A stretch of 64,000 nt of DNA from Malikia granosa (GCF_002980595.1 NZ_PVLQ01000027.1:62001-126000), one strand, 5' to 3'; counted from the first letter of the stretch, positions 28,165 through 37,915 are shown. The notes: a model not told the origin generated them from the letters alone. A program made the numbers and translations.

Positions 28165-28170
28165 GACAAT
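28165..28170 (+). promoter_or_regulatory. -10-like GACAAT abutting the polA start
   Basis: GACAAT (4 of 6) ends 6 nt before ATG 28177 with spacer CCGGGC; no ribosome site. Predicts a leaderless polA mRNA. Confidence 0.45.
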
Positions 28171-28176
28171 CCGGGC

Positions 28177-31128
28177 ATGACCGAGACCCAGAAGACCCTG
28201 GTGCTGGTGGATGGCTCCAGCTACCTCTACCGCGCTTTCCATGCCATGCCCGACCTGCGCGCCGTGCCTGGCGATCCGACCAGTCCGCCGACTGGCGCCA
28301 TCCGCGGCATGATCAACATGATGCAGGCGCTGCAAAAGGAGCAGCCGAGCGACTACATCGCTTGCGTGTTCGATGCCTCGGGTCCCACCTTCCGCGACGC
28401 GCTCTATCCCGACTACAAGGCGCATCGCAGCCCGATGCCCGACGACCTGCGCGCGCAGATCGCGCCCATCCACGAGGTGGTGCGCCTGCTCGGCTGGACC
28501 GTGCTCGACATTCCCGGCGTCGAGGCCGACGACGTGATCGGCACCCTGGCCAGGACGGCGGCGGCGCAGGGGGTGCGCGTGATCGTCTCGAGCGGCGACA
28601 AGGACCTGAGCCAGCTGGTCGACGAGCATGTGACCATCATCGACACGATGAACGGCAAGCGGCGCGATGTCGCCGGCGTGACGGCCGAGTTCGGCGTGCC
28701 GCCGGCACTGATGATCGATTTCCAGACCCTGGTCGGCGACCAGGTCGACAACGTGCCGGGCGTGCACAAGGTCGGACCCAAGACCGCCGCCAAATGGCTG
28801 CTCGAATACGGCAGCCTCGACGCGCTGCTGGCCAACGCCGACCAGATCAAGGGCGTGGCGGGCGAGAACCTGCGCCAGGCCCGGGACTGGCTGCCGACCG
28901 GGCGCCAGCTGGTGACGATCAAGACCGACTGCGACCTGCGCGAGCAGCTGCCCGGCCTGCCTGCGCTCGATGAGCTGGCGCAGCGCCAGCGCGACAACGC
29001 CTGCCTGCGCGACTTCTATGAGCGCTACGGCTTCAAGGGCCTGGCGCGCGCGCTCGAACTTCCTGCCAAGGGTGCCGAGCCCGTCGGCGCAGCAGCTGGC
29101 CTGCCGGCTGAAGGCACCAAGCCGGTCGCGCGCCAGCTGCGGCCTCGCGCCGTCCCGGCACAGCCGGCCTTCGGTGCCAGTGGCGACCTGTTCGCCGAGC
29201 CGGCGCCGCAGGCCGTCGAATCCACCGATGCCGATGATGCCGCTGCTGCGGCACAGGCTACAGATGCGGCACAGGCTACAGATGCGGCAGATGCGGCAGA
29301 TGCGGCAGAGGCGGCCGCGACAAGCGCGTTGCGCTACGAGACCCTGCTCGACTGGCCGGCCTTCGACGCCTGGCTGGCCAGGCTGCAGGCGGCCGAGCTG
29401 GTCGCGCTCGATACCGAGACCACCTCGCTCGACGCGATGCAGGCCGAGATCGTCGGCATCAGCTTCAGCGTCCGGCCGGGCGAGGCGGCCTATGTGCCGC
29501 TGCTGCATGCCGGCCCCGATGCGCCGGCCCAGCTGCCGCGCGACGAGGTGCTGGCCCGCCTCAAGCCCTGGCTCGAGGACCCCGCCGCCAGGAAGCTCGG
29601 CCAGCATGTCAAGTACGACCGCCATGTGTTCGCCAACCATGGCATCGAGGTGCACGGCTATGTCCATGACACCATGCTGCAGAGCTATGTGCTCGAGGTG
29701 CACAGGCCGCACAGCCTGGCCAGCCTGGCCGAGCGCCACCTCGGGCGCAGTGGCATCAACTACGAGGACCTGTGCGGCAAGGGCGCCAAGCAGATCCCGT
29801 TCGCGCAGGTCGAGGTCGCCAAGGCCGCCGAGTATTCCTGCGAGGACAGCGACATGACGCTCGAGGTCCACCAGCTGCTCTGGCCGCTGATCGAGGCCGA
29901 CCAGAAGCTGGGCCGGATCTACCAGCTCGAGATCGCCACCAGCGAGGCGCTGTATCGGGTCGAGCGCAATGGCGTGCTGATCGACGCGCAGACGCTGGCG
30001 CGCCAGAGCCATGAACTGGGCCAGCGCATCCTGCAGCTCGAGGCCGAGGCCTACGAGATCGCCGGCCAGCCCTTCAACCTCGCGAGCCCCAAGCAGCTCG
30101 GCGAAATCTTCTTCGACAAGCTGGGCCTGCCGGTGATCAAGAAGACCGCGACCGGCGCGCGCAGCACCGACGAGGAGGTGCTGGAGAAGCTGGCCGAGGA
30201 CTATCCCCTGCCGGCCAAGCTGCTCGAGCACCGCTCGCTGTCCAAGCTCAAGGGTACCTATACCGACAAGCTCGCGAGCCTGGCCCATCCGCGCACCGGC
30301 CGCGTGCATACCCATTACGCCCAGGCCGTGGCCGTGACCGGGCGCCTGAGCAGCAACGAGCCCAATCTGCAGAACATCCCGATCCGCACGCCCGAGGGCC
30401 GGCGCGTGCGCGAGGCCTTCGTCGCGCCGCCGGGCCGCCTGATCGCGAGCGCCGACTACTCGCAGATCGAGCTGCGCATCATGGCCCACCTGAGCGGCGA
30501 CGCGGCGCTGCTCAAGGCCTTCGCCGAGGGACTGGACGTGCACCGGGCGACCGCGGCCGAGATCTTCGGCATCCTCCCCGCCGAGGTCAGCAGCGAGCAG
30601 CGGCGCTATGCCAAGGTCATCAATTTCGGCCTGATCTACGGCATGAGCGGCTTCGGCCTGGCCAAGGCGCTGGGCATCGACAACGCGGCGGCGAAGAACT
30701 ACATCGAGCGCTATTTCCAGCGCTTTGCCGGCGTGCGCGACTACATGGACCAGACCAAGGCGCAGGCCAAGGCGCAGGGCTATGTCGAGACCGTGTTTGG
30801 CCGCCGGCTCTACCTGCCTGAGATCAACAGCCCGAACGGCCCGCGCCGCGCCGCCGCCGAGCGCGCCGCGATCAACGCGCCGATGCAGGGCACGGCGGCC
30901 GACCTGATCAAGATGAGCATGGTCGCGGTCCAGGCCGCGATCGATGCCCAGGGCCTGGGCACGCGCATCATCATGCAGGTGCATGACGAACTGGTGTTCG
31001 AGCTGCCCGAGGCCGAGCTCGACTGGGTCCGGACCGAGGTGCCGCGCCTGATGGCGGGCGTGGCCGAACTCAAGGTGCCGCTGCTGGCCGAGGTCGGCGT
31101 CGGCGTCAACTGGGAGCAGGCGCACTGA
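28177..31128 (+). CDS. polA: DNA polymerase I
   Basis: This 983-residue enzyme fills gaps and removes RNA primers. The N-terminal 5'-3' exonuclease/FEN domain occupies about 1-290. Next comes an unusual low-complexity Ala/Thr/Asp linker (about 290-385) with in-frame DNA tandem repeats, then the 3'-5' exonuclease domain (about 385-570), whose acidic residues are retained (DTETTS, HVKYDRH, YSCEDSD), so proofreading should be active. The polymerase domain has motif A DYSQIELR near 760, the O-helix RRYAKVINFGLIYG, and motif C HDELVFE near 936. I start at MTETQKT; an earlier in-frame start gives no family sequence. Confidence 0.96.
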   Translation: MTETQKTLVLVDGSSYLYRAFHAMPDLRAVPGDPTSPPTGAIRGMINMMQALQKEQPSDYIACVFDASGPTFRDALYPDYKAHRSPMPDDLRAQIAPIHEVVRLLGWTVLDIPGVEADDVIGTLARTAAAQGVRVIVSSGDKDLSQLVDEHVTIIDTMNGKRRDVAGVTAEFGVPPALMIDFQTLVGDQVDNVPGVHKVGPKTAAKWLLEYGSLDALLANADQIKGVAGENLRQARDWLPTGRQLVTIKTDCDLREQLPGLPALDELAQRQRDNACLRDFYERYGFKGLARALELPAKGAEPVGAAAGLPAEGTKPVARQLRPRAVPAQPAFGASGDLFAEPAPQAVESTDADDAAAAAQATDAAQATDAADAADAAEAAATSALRYETLLDWPAFDAWLARLQAAELVALDTETTSLDAMQAEIVGISFSVRPGEAAYVPLLHAGPDAPAQLPRDEVLARLKPWLEDPAARKLGQHVKYDRHVFANHGIEVHGYVHDTMLQSYVLEVHRPHSLASLAERHLGRSGINYEDLCGKGAKQIPFAQVEVAKAAEYSCEDSDMTLEVHQLLWPLIEADQKLGRIYQLEIATSEALYRVERNGVLIDAQTLARQSHELGQRILQLEAEAYEIAGQPFNLASPKQLGEIFFDKLGLPVIKKTATGARSTDEEVLEKLAEDYPLPAKLLEHRSLSKLKGTYTDKLASLAHPRTGRVHTHYAQAVAVTGRLSSNEPNLQNIPIRTPEGRRVREAFVAPPGRLIASADYSQIELRIMAHLSGDAALLKAFAEGLDVHRATAAEIFGILPAEVSSEQRRYAKVINFGLIYGMSGFGLAKALGIDNAAAKNYIERYFQRFAGVRDYMDQTKAQAKAQGYVETVFGRRLYLPEINSPNGPRRAAAERAAINAPMQGTAADLIKMSMVAVQAAIDAQGLGTRIIMQVHDELVFELPEAELDWVRTEVPRLMAGVAELKVPLLAEVGVGVNWEQAH
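29251..29304 (+). repeat. 18-bp and 9-bp tandem repeats inside polA
   Basis: An 18-base unit (GCACAGGCTACAGATGCG) occurs twice in tandem (29251-29268, 29269-29286), then the 9-base unit GCAGATGCG twice (29287-29304), then a variant. All multiples of three, so the frame is kept. It encodes the Ala/Gln/Thr/Asp linker between the two nuclease domains and is likely length-variable by slippage. Confidence 0.85.
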
Positions 31129-31173
31129 GGCGATGACGGGCATCGGGTCCCGGTCGCACTGGGTCCGGGCATC

Positions 31174-31191
31174 CGCTTATGCGTTTTTTTT
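31174..31191 (+). terminator. Candidate weak terminator after polA
   Basis: A short CGC-TTAT-GCG stem followed by eight Ts, 45 bases after the polA stop. The stem is only three GC pairs, so confidence is low, but the T-run in such G+C-rich sequence is notable. Confidence 0.4.
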
Positions 31192-31266
31192 CCGGACTCA
31201 TGCAGGACTCCCGGGATGCGACTATCATGGCTGGCAGAAATGACATCCAATTATTAGGTGGTAAAA

Positions 31267-31950
31267 ATGACAGTCGAAGACACCGTTGCCGGTCCTACGC
31301 GCGTGATGCTGGTCGCGCTGCCCCTGATGTCCTGGGGTCTTGAGCGTTTGCTCGAGGGCGACCACGGCCGTTGGTCGGTGGTCGGCGTGGTCGAGAGCGC
31401 TGCCGAGGGCGTGCTGCGCATGGAGCAGATTGCGCCCGACGTGATCGTGTTCGACCTCGATGGCGAGGAGGGCACCGAATCGCTGGCCCATCTGCAGGCG
31501 CAGACGGCAGCCAAGATCCTGGCCCTGACCAGTTCGCGCGACCCGGCACTGCAGGACAGCGCGGTGCTGGTCGGCGCGCGTGGCGTGGTCGGCAAGTACG
31601 AGGCGCCGGTCGTGCTGCTGCGCGCGCTCGAGAAGATCCACAACGGCGAGATGTGGATCGAGCGCAGCGCGACCAGCCGCATCTTCCTCGAGCTCTCGCG
31701 GCACCAGGATGGCCGCTGGCGCAGCTCGCGCCGGGCCTCGGTCAGCGTGCTGACGCCGAAGGAGAAACTGACGGTCGAGGCCCTGGCCTCGGATGCCGCG
31801 GCGCCGGGCAAGGTGATCGCGCAGCGCCTCAACATCAGCGAGCACACGCTGCGCAACCACCTGACCTCGATCTACCGCAAGCTGTCGGTCTCGAACCGGG
31901 CCGAGCTGCACGCCTACGTCAACCGGCACGGGCTAGACCGCCTGGGCTGA
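31267..31950 (+). CDS. LuxR-type orphan regulator with degenerate receiver domain
   Basis: This 227-residue protein has an N-terminal receiver-like domain and C-terminal LuxR/NarL helix-turn-helix (VIAQRLNISEHTLRNHLTSI, with conserved basic residues). The receiver keeps the phospho-acceptor position (D63 in VIVFDLDGEEG) and the C-terminal lysine K110, but lacks the N-terminal acidic pair (residues 17-18 are Ala-Leu). No histidine kinase is adjacent. It may be phosphorylation-independent or weakly so. An AGGTGG ribosome site precedes ATG 31267, unlike the leaderless genes nearby. Targets are unknown. Confidence 0.82.
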   Translation: MTVEDTVAGPTRVMLVALPLMSWGLERLLEGDHGRWSVVGVVESAAEGVLRMEQIAPDVIVFDLDGEEGTESLAHLQAQTAAKILALTSSRDPALQDSAVLVGARGVVGKYEAPVVLLRALEKIHNGEMWIERSATSRIFLELSRHQDGRWRSSRRASVSVLTPKEKLTVEALASDAAAPGKVIAQRLNISEHTLRNHLTSIYRKLSVSNRAELHAYVNRHGLDRLG

Positions 31951-32052
31951 GCGGGCTGGCTCAGGGGCCAAGGCCTCTGCTGGAAGGGGCGTGCCGGCGC
32001 TCGGGTCAGCCCGGCCTGGGGTGCCTACTGGCTGATTGCCAGGGTGGCGGGC

Positions 32053-33204
32053 TCAGTCCTGCAGCGCCGAGCCCATCTTGGCGCGGTACCACTCGTGGAA
32101 ATGCTGCATGCCGTCTTCCATCGGGCTCTGGTAGGGGCCGACTTCGTTGTCGCCGCGCGCGAGCAGGGCCTTGCGCCCGGCGTCCATGCGCTCGCCGATC
32201 TCGTCGTCCTCGATGCAGGTCTCCATGTAGGCGGCGCGCTGGGCATCGACGAAGTCGCGCTCGAAGGCGGCGATCTCCTCCGGGTAGTAGAACTCGACCC
32301 GGTTCAGCGTCTTGTCGACGCTGATCGGATGCAGGGTCGAGACCGTCAGCACATGCGGGTACCACTCGACCATGATGTGCGGGTAGTAGGTCAGCCAGAC
32401 CGCGCCCTGCTCGGGCAGCTCGCCGTTGCGGTAGGCCATCAGCTGCTGGTGCCATTTCTGGTACACCGGGCTGCCCGCGCCCTTGAGCAGGTTCTGCACG
32501 CCGACGGTCTGTACCGAGTACTCGGGCTTGAATTCCCACTTGAGGTCGTCGCAGGTCACGAAGTTGCCCAGTCCGGGGTGGAAGGGCACGACATGGTAGT
32601 CCTCGAGGTAAACCTCGATGAAGGTCTTCCAGTTGTAGTTGCACTCGTGCAGCTCGACATGGTCGAGCACCATGCCGTCGAAGCTCAGCGTGCTGGCCGG
32701 GCCCAGACCGGCGAGGTCGGCGGCGATGTCGCGGCCGTTGTCCTCGAACAGCATGCCGTTCCATTCGCGCAGCGGGTAGCGCTGCAGGTTCAGGCAGGGG
32801 TCCTGGGAAAAGTGCGGCGCGCCGATCAGCTCGCCGAGCTTGGCCATGCCCGAGCCGCCGCTGTAGGTCCAGCGGTGCAGCGGGCAGACGATGTTACCGG
32901 CGGCGCTGCCGTTGCGGTGCTCGCCCAGGTTGCCGCGGCCCTTGAGCATGACGGCCTGGCGATGCCGGCAGACGTTGCTGACGAGCTCGACGCCCTGGGC
33001 GGTCCTGACCAGGGCGCGCCCTTCGCCTTCCTGGGGCAGGGCGTAGTAGTCGCCCAGGTTGGGCACGGCGTTGACATGCCCCACATAGCGGGGCCCGCGC
33101 TGGAAGATGGTCTCCATCTCGCGCTGGAACAGCGCTGGGTCGAAATAGCTGGAAACCGGAAATTGGCTTGCGGCCTGCTGGAACTGAAGACTTAAATCAG
33201 ACAT
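32053..33204 (-). CDS. Rieske non-heme iron oxygenase, alpha-subunit type
   Basis: This 383-residue oxygenase has a Rieske [2Fe-2S] domain with C79-x-H81 and C107-P-L-H110; the 25-residue spacing between the two halves is longer than the usual 15-17. A ring-hydroxylating-oxygenase catalytic domain follows, with the mononuclear iron ligands in EDYHVVPFH (H204, H209) and an upstream N191-W192. It resembles single-component-type aromatic ring-hydroxylating or choline monooxygenase-like proteins widespread in Burkholderiales; the substrate is unknown. No reductase or beta-subunit gene is nearby. The 324-base upstream gap contains a minus-strand -10-like TACAAT (33322-33317) and a stem CCCCT-ATTA-AGGGG (33227-33240) in the leader. 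Confidence 0.86.
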   Translation of the reverse strand: MSDLSLQFQQAASQFPVSSYFDPALFQREMETIFQRGPRYVGHVNAVPNLGDYYALPQEGEGRALVRTAQGVELVSNVCRHRQAVMLKGRGNLGEHRNGSAAGNIVCPLHRWTYSGGSGMAKLGELIGAPHFSQDPCLNLQRYPLREWNGMLFEDNGRDIAADLAGLGPASTLSFDGMVLDHVELHECNYNWKTFIEVYLEDYHVVPFHPGLGNFVTCDDLKWEFKPEYSVQTVGVQNLLKGAGSPVYQKWHQQLMAYRNGELPEQGAVWLTYYPHIMVEWYPHVLTVSTLHPISVDKTLNRVEFYYPEEIAAFERDFVDAQRAAYMETCIEDDEIGERMDAGRKALLARGDNEVGPYQSPMEDGMQHFHEWYRAKMGSALQD

Positions 33205-33528
33205 GAAGGTCCTGACCTAGAGACTCCCCCTATTAAGGGGCAGGGAAGCGCTTTGATCGTTGAACGAATGAGCGCGGGAGGTTTTACAACTCCTGATGAG
33301 CTGGAAAGGGGCAGGTATTGTACCCCCTCGGGCCCATCTGTGCCGGCGTTTCCGGACGGCCTCCGGTCTCCGGGCTGCAGGCCCTAAAATCCTAGTTTTG
33401 ATTTTTTCTCGCCGGCGGCAACCAGCCGCAGCGACCCCAGCCATGGCCCCTATCCTTGCGCACCGGCAGATCTCTCGTTTCCTCGCCGCCTGCCGCTCCG
33501 GCACGCCGCTTTCGCACGCGAGGGCGGC
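33205..33528. other. Divergent intergenic region Rieske oxygenase / ispA
   Basis: This 324-base gap contains a minus-strand -10-like TACAAT (33322-33317), the CCCCT-ATTA-AGGGG stem (33227-33240), a plus-strand TAAAAT (33385-33390) that may be an ispA -10 box, and a 29-codon ORF described separately. xseB, which often precedes ispA in related bacteria, was looked for and not seen. Confidence 0.45.
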
Positions 33529-33532
33529 ATGA
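33443..33532 (+). other. 29-codon ORF whose stop overlaps the ispA start
   Basis: ATG 33443 opens a 29-codon frame (MAPILAHRQISRF then a Ser/Gly/Ala-rich tail) ending in ATGA with the ispA ATG at 33529. Such overlap couples translation, and ispA itself has no strong ribosome site. It shows no resemblance to the exonuclease VII small subunit. It could be a leader peptide or a chance ORF; low confidence. Confidence 0.3.
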
Positions 33533-34437
33533 GCACGCCGTCCGCCGATTTCAGCTCCTGGAGCCAGGCGCGTCTGGCCGAGGTCGAGTCCCTGCTCGAG
33601 CAATGGGTGCCCGAGGCAGCACCGGCCGGCCTGGGAGCCGCGATGCGCTATGCGGTGCTCGATGGCGGCAAGCGCCTGCGTCCGCTGCTGGTGCTGGCCT
33701 CCGCCGAGGCGGTCGGCGGCCAGTTGCCGCCGCTGGGCAGCGCGGCCTGGCGCGCGGCCTGCGCGCTCGAGCTGATCCATGCCTATTCGCTGGTGCATGA
33801 CGACCTGCCCTGCATGGACAACGATGTGCTGCGCCGCGGCAAGCCGACGCTGCATGTGCAGTTCGGCGAGGCACCGGCGCTGCTGGCGGGCGATGCGCTG
33901 CAGGCGCTGGCCTTCGAGGTCCTGTTGCCCGACGACCCGGCGCTCGAGCCGGCGCTGGCGGTGGCGCTCTGTCGCCAGCTGGCGCGCGCCTCGGGCTGGG
34001 ACGGCATGGCCGGCGGCCAGGCGATCGATCTCGCCGGCGTCGGCCAGCAGCTCGACCAGGCCAGCCTGGAAGACATGCACCGTCGCAAGACCGGCGCCCT
34101 GCTGCTGGCCAGCGTCGAGATGGGGGCGCTCGCCGCGGGCGCCAGCGCGGCCCAGCTGGTCGCCCTGGGGCGCTACGGCCGTGCACTCGGCCTGGCCTTC
34201 CAGGTGGTCGACGACATCCTGGATGTCACGGCCGATTCGAGCACCCTGGGCAAGACCGCCGGCAAGGATGCCGCGGCCGACAAGCCCACCTTCGTTTCGC
34301 TGCTCGGGCTGACGGCGGCCCAGGCCTATGCCGACGACCTGCTGGCACAGGCCCATCAGGCGCTGGACCAGGCCGGCCTGGTCCAGGCGGCCCATCTGCA
34401 TGCCATCGCCGACTGGGTCGTGCGCCGCAGCCACTGA
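33529..34437 (+). CDS. ispA: Farnesyl/geranyl diphosphate synthase (short-chain polyprenyl synthase)
   Basis: This 302-residue enzyme condenses IPP with allylic diphosphates to make farnesyl diphosphate. It has the first Asp-rich motif DDLPCMD (D91, D92, D97), the second motif DDILD (D228, D229, D232), and the GGKRLRP substrate loop at 47-53. The bulky residues just before the first motif are consistent with a C15 product, by family logic. It is 47 bases upstream of dxs on the same strand, a typical betaproteobacterial ispA-dxs pair for isoprenoid supply. Confidence 0.95.
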   Translation: MSTPSADFSSWSQARLAEVESLLEQWVPEAAPAGLGAAMRYAVLDGGKRLRPLLVLASAEAVGGQLPPLGSAAWRAACALELIHAYSLVHDDLPCMDNDVLRRGKPTLHVQFGEAPALLAGDALQALAFEVLLPDDPALEPALAVALCRQLARASGWDGMAGGQAIDLAGVGQQLDQASLEDMHRRKTGALLLASVEMGALAAGASAAQLVALGRYGRALGLAFQVVDDILDVTADSSTLGKTAGKDAAADKPTFVSLLGLTAAQAYADDLLAQAHQALDQAGLVQAAHLHAIADWVVRRSH

Positions 34438-34484
34438 ATCCCGGCCGTCGCCTGCCGTCACTCGCTACACGAGAACCCCGAACA

Positions 34485-36359
34485 ATGACCGGTTTGCTGT
34501 CCACCATCGATTCCCCGGCCGATCTGCGCCGACTGACGCGCGCCCAGCTGCCCGCGCTGGCGACCGAGCTGCGCGATTTCCTGCTGCACAGCGTGGCGCG
34601 CACCGGCGGCCACCTGAGCTCCAACCTCGGCACGGTCGAGCTGACCATCGCGCTGCACTATGTCTTCAACACGCCCGAGGACCGCATCGTCTGGGACGTC
34701 GGCCACCAGACCTATCCGCACAAGATCCTGACCGGCCGGCGCGAGCGCATGGGCAGCCTGCGCCAGCACGGCGGCATCAGCGGCTTTCCGCTGCGCAGCG
34801 AGAGCGGGTTCGATGCCTTCGGCACCGCGCATTCCTCGACCAGCATCTCGGCGGCGCTCGGCATGGCGATGGCGGCGCACCAGAAAGGCGAGAGCCGGCA
34901 GGCGATCGCCGTTATCGGCGACGGCGCGATGACCGCCGGCATGGCCTTCGAGGCACTCAACAACGCCGGCGTGCTCGACGGCCGGCTGCTGGTGATCCTG
35001 AACGACAACGACATGTCGATCAGCCCGCCGGTCGGCGCGCTGAACCGCTACCTGGCCCAGCTCATGAGCGGGCGCTTCTACTCGGCGGCCAAGCAGGTCG
35101 GCAAGCAGGTGCTGGCCAAGGCGCCGCACCTGTTCGAGCTGGCCAAGCGCCTGGAGGAACAGGCCAAGGGCCTGGTGGTGCCGGCCACGCTGTTCGAGAA
35201 GTTCGGCTTCAACTACATCGGCCCGATCGACGGCCATGACCTCGAGTCGCTGATTCCGACGCTGGAGAACATCAAGCAGCTCGAGGGCCCGCAGTTCCTG
35301 CATGTGGTGACCAAGAAGGGTCGCGGCTACGATCTGGCCGAGGCCGATCCGATCGCCTACCACGGCCCGGGCAAGTTCGACCCCAAGGTCGGCCTGCAGC
35401 AGCCAGCCCAGGCTCCGAAGCCGACCTTCAGCCAGGTGTTCGGCCGCTGGCTGTGCGACATGGCCGCGCATGACCAGCGCCTGGTCGGCATCACGCCGGC
35501 GATGCGCGAGGGCTCGGGCATGGTCGAGTTCCACCAGCGCTTCCCGGACCGCTACTACGATGTCGGCATCGCCGAGCAGCACGCGGTGACCTTTGGCTCC
35601 GGCCTGGCCTGCGAGGGCCTCAAGCCGGTGGTCGCGATCTATTCGACCTTCCTGCAGCGCGCCTACGACCAGCTGGTGCACGACGTCGCGCTGCAGAAGC
35701 TGCCGATGGTGCTGGCGCTGGACCGCGCCGGTCTGGTTGGCGCCGACGGCCCGACCCATGCCGGCGCCTACGACATCCCGTTCCTGCGCTGCATTCCGAA
35801 CGTCAGCATCGCCTGTCCGGCCGACGAGGCCGAGTGCTACCGCCTGCTCTCGACCGCCTATGCCCAGGACCATGCGGTGGCGGTGCGCTATCCGCGCGGC
35901 GCTGGCGTCGGTGCCGCCTTGCCTGACGATCTCGAGGGCTTGCCGTTCGGCAAGGGCGAACTGCGGCGCCAGGGCCGGCGCGTCGCGATCCTGGCCTTCG
36001 GCACCCTGCTGCAGCCCGCGCTGGCTGCCGCCGAGGCGCTCGACGCGACGGTGGTCAACATGCGCTGGGCCAAGCCGCTCGACCTCGAGCTGCTGCTCGA
36101 GGTGGCGCGCAGCCACGAGGCGATCGTCACGCTTGAGGAGGGCGCGATTGCCGGCGGCGCCGGTTCTGCCGTGCTCGAGGCCCTGCAGGCCGCCCGCCTG
36201 CCGCTGCCGGTGCTGCAGCTCGGACTGCCGGACCGCTTCATCGAGCATGGCGACCATGCCGGCCTGCTGTCCCAGCTCGGCCTGGATGCCGCAGGCATCG
36301 AGCGCAGCGTCCGGGCCTGGCTGATGCCGATCGAGGTGGCGAAGGGCGAGGCATCTTGA
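34485..36359 (+). CDS. dxs: 1-deoxy-D-xylulose-5-phosphate synthase
   Basis: Dxs condenses pyruvate and glyceraldehyde 3-phosphate with thiamine diphosphate, the first step of the MEP isoprenoid pathway. The 624-residue length is normal. The thiamine-diphosphate motif begins at GDGAMT (145-150) and continues FEALNNAG; the transketolase-type Pyr domain ([14 protein letters not shown], about residues 362-375) and C-terminal domain are present. It follows ispA, placing the two early isoprenoid steps together. Its TGA stop overlaps the TTG start of the next gene, so that gene is coupled. Confidence 0.97.
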   Translation: MTGLLSTIDSPADLRRLTRAQLPALATELRDFLLHSVARTGGHLSSNLGTVELTIALHYVFNTPEDRIVWDVGHQTYPHKILTGRRERMGSLRQHGGISGFPLRSESGFDAFGTAHSSTSISAALGMAMAAHQKGESRQAIAVIGDGAMTAGMAFEALNNAGVLDGRLLVILNDNDMSISPPVGALNRYLAQLMSGRFYSAAKQVGKQVLAKAPHLFELAKRLEEQAKGLVVPATLFEKFGFNYIGPIDGHDLESLIPTLENIKQLEGPQFLHVVTKKGRGYDLAEADPIAYHGPGKFDPKVGLQQPAQAPKPTFSQVFGRWLCDMAAHDQRLVGITPAMREGSGMVEFHQRFPDRYYDVGIAEQHAVTFGSGLACEGLKPVVAIYSTFLQRAYDQLVHDVALQKLPMVLALDRAGLVGADGPTHAGAYDIPFLRCIPNVSIACPADEAECYRLLSTAYAQDHAVAVRYPRGAGVGAALPDDLEGLPFGKGELRRQGRRVAILAFGTLLQPALAAAEALDATVVNMRWAKPLDLELLLEVARSHEAIVTLEEGAIAGGAGSAVLEALQAARLPLPVLQLGLPDRFIEHGDHAGLLSQLGLDAAGIERSVRAWLMPIEVAKGEAS

Positions 36360-37435
36360 GGCGCCGCGGCGTACTGGGTCAGGCCGGCCTGGCCGGCATC
36401 CTGGCCAGCTGCAGCGCGCCGGCGGTGCTGGCCCAGCCCGTGATTCGCTGGCGCCTGGCGTCTGCCTGCCATCCTTCGCTCGACGCCGTCTACGGCGGCA
36501 CCGAGCAGTTTGCGCGCCAATTGGGTCTGCTCTCTGGCGGTCGGCTGCAGGTCACGCTGCTGCCGACCGAGGAGCCGGTCGCGTCACTGCCACTGCTCGA
36601 GGCGCTGCAGGCCGGCGAGATCGATGCGCTGCACGCGGTGCCGAGCCATTTCGTCGCCATCGACGAATGCTTTGCGCTCGACAGCGCCGTGCCGTTCGGG
36701 CTCAACAGCCGGCAGATGAGCACCTGGCAGCTCGAGGGCAACGGGCTCAAGCTGCTGCGCGACTTCTACGCCCAGCACCAGATCGTCAATTTTCCGATGG
36801 GCAATTCCGGTGCCCAGATGGGGGGCTGGTTCCGGCGCGAACTCGATTCGCCCGCCGACCTGGCCGACCTGCGCATGCAGATGGGCGGGCTGGGCGCGCG
36901 CGTGCTGCAGTCGCTCGGCGCCGTGCCGCAGCAGCTGCCGATGGGCGAGCTGGTCGGCGCGCTCGAGCGCGGCCAGCTCGATGCGGTCGAGTGGGTCGGT
37001 CCGCATGATGACCGCAAGCTTGGCCTGGGCCGGGTCGCGCGCTACTACTATTACCCGGGCTGGTGGGAGGGCAGTGCCCAGCTCAGCCTGTACTGCAATG
37101 CCAAGGCCTGGCGCGCCCTGCCACCCGATCTGAAGGCCATGGTCGAGATGGCCGCCCAGTCGGTCCATGCCGCGATACAGGCGCGCTACGACGTGCTCAA
37201 CCCGGTCGCGCTCAAGCAGCTGGTCGCCTCCGGCGTGCGGGTCAAGACCTTTTCCAAGCCGGTGCTCGATGCCGCCTTCAAGGCCTCGAATGCCCTGTGC
37301 GCCGATCTGTCGCGCCGCAATCCGGCCTGGCGCCGCATCTATGCCGACTATTCGGCCTTCCGGCGCGAGCAGAACCTCTGGCACCGGCTCGCCGAGGCCA
37401 GCTTCGACCGCTACCTGCAGTCGGCCCGGCTCTGA
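36356..37435 (+). CDS. TRAP-type (DctP-like) periplasmic solute-binding protein, orphan
   Basis: This 359-residue protein has a twin-arginine-like leader ([20 protein letters not shown]) and a DctP-fold body ([20 protein letters not shown], then [20 protein letters not shown], the typical binding residues of TRAP SBPs). The start is TTG 36356 overlapping the dxs stop (TTGA). No DctQ or DctM membrane genes are in the window, so it is an orphan or serves a transporter elsewhere. YYYYPGW in the ligand-pocket region is typical of the family. Ligand unknown; alpha-keto acids or dicarboxylates are usual. Confidence 0.83.
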   Translation: MRRRGVLGQAGLAGILASCSAPAVLAQPVIRWRLASACHPSLDAVYGGTEQFARQLGLLSGGRLQVTLLPTEEPVASLPLLEALQAGEIDALHAVPSHFVAIDECFALDSAVPFGLNSRQMSTWQLEGNGLKLLRDFYAQHQIVNFPMGNSGAQMGGWFRRELDSPADLADLRMQMGGLGARVLQSLGAVPQQLPMGELVGALERGQLDAVEWVGPHDDRKLGLGRVARYYYYPGWWEGSAQLSLYCNAKAWRALPPDLKAMVEMAAQSVHAAIQARYDVLNPVALKQLVASGVRVKTFSKPVLDAAFKASNALCADLSRRNPAWRRIYADYSAFRREQNLWHRLAEASFDRYLQSARL

Positions 37436-37465
37436 CGCTGAGTCAGCTCATTTCACGCTATCTCC

Positions 37466-37915
37466 ATGCAAATCGACGTCAAGATCCTCGACCCGCGGCT
37501 CGCGCAGCAGCCGCCCGCCTATGCCACGCCGGGCAGCGCCGGCCTCGACCTGAGGGCCTGCCTCGAGCAGCCGCTGCGGCTCGAGCCCAATGCCTGGCAG
37601 CTGGTGCCGACCGGCCTGGCGATCCACCTGGCCGATCCCGGCTATGCCGCGCTGATCCTGCCGCGCTCGGGCCTGGGCCACAAGCATGGCATCGTGCTCG
37701 GCAACCTGGTCGGGCTGATCGACAGCGACTACCAGGGCCAGCTGATGGTCAGCGCCTGGAACCGCAGCGCGGTGCCGTTCACGATCGAGCCGATGGAGCG
37801 CATCGCCCAGCTGGTGATCGTGCCGGTGCTGCAGGCCAAGTTCAACATCGTCGATGAATTTGCCGCCGCCACCGAGCGCGGCATCGGCGGCTACGGCTCG
37901 ACCGGCCGCAGCTGA
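37466..37915 (+). CDS. dut: Deoxyuridine 5'-triphosphate nucleotidohydrolase (dUTPase)
   Basis: Dut converts dUTP to dUMP and pyrophosphate, supplying thymidylate precursor and keeping uracil out of DNA. All five trimeric-dUTPase motifs are present in the 149 residues: [33 protein letters not shown] and [11 protein letters not shown]. The start lies 30 bases after the TRAP-binding-protein stop. A strong hairpin follows in the gap to the convergent SlyD-like gene. Confidence 0.96.
   Translation: MQIDVKILDPRLAQQPPAYATPGSAGLDLRACLEQPLRLEPNAWQLVPTGLAIHLADPGYAALILPRSGLGHKHGIVLGNLVGLIDSDYQGQLMVSAWNRSAVPFTIEPMERIAQLVIVPVLQAKFNIVDEFAAATERGIGGYGSTGRS

Noticed and set aside
29251-29304. Possible CRISPR array
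   Set aside because: Repeats are contiguous without spacers and encode an in-frame polA linker.
27781-31143. Very long open frame (over 1100 codons) on the minus strand across polA
   Set aside because: It is antisense to a well-matched polA and has no family sequence except its last part, the real DUF2782 gene. High G+C makes long spurious frames common.
33205-33528. xseB (exodeoxyribonuclease VII small subunit)
   Set aside because: None of the frames in this gap encodes the expected short acidic helical protein.
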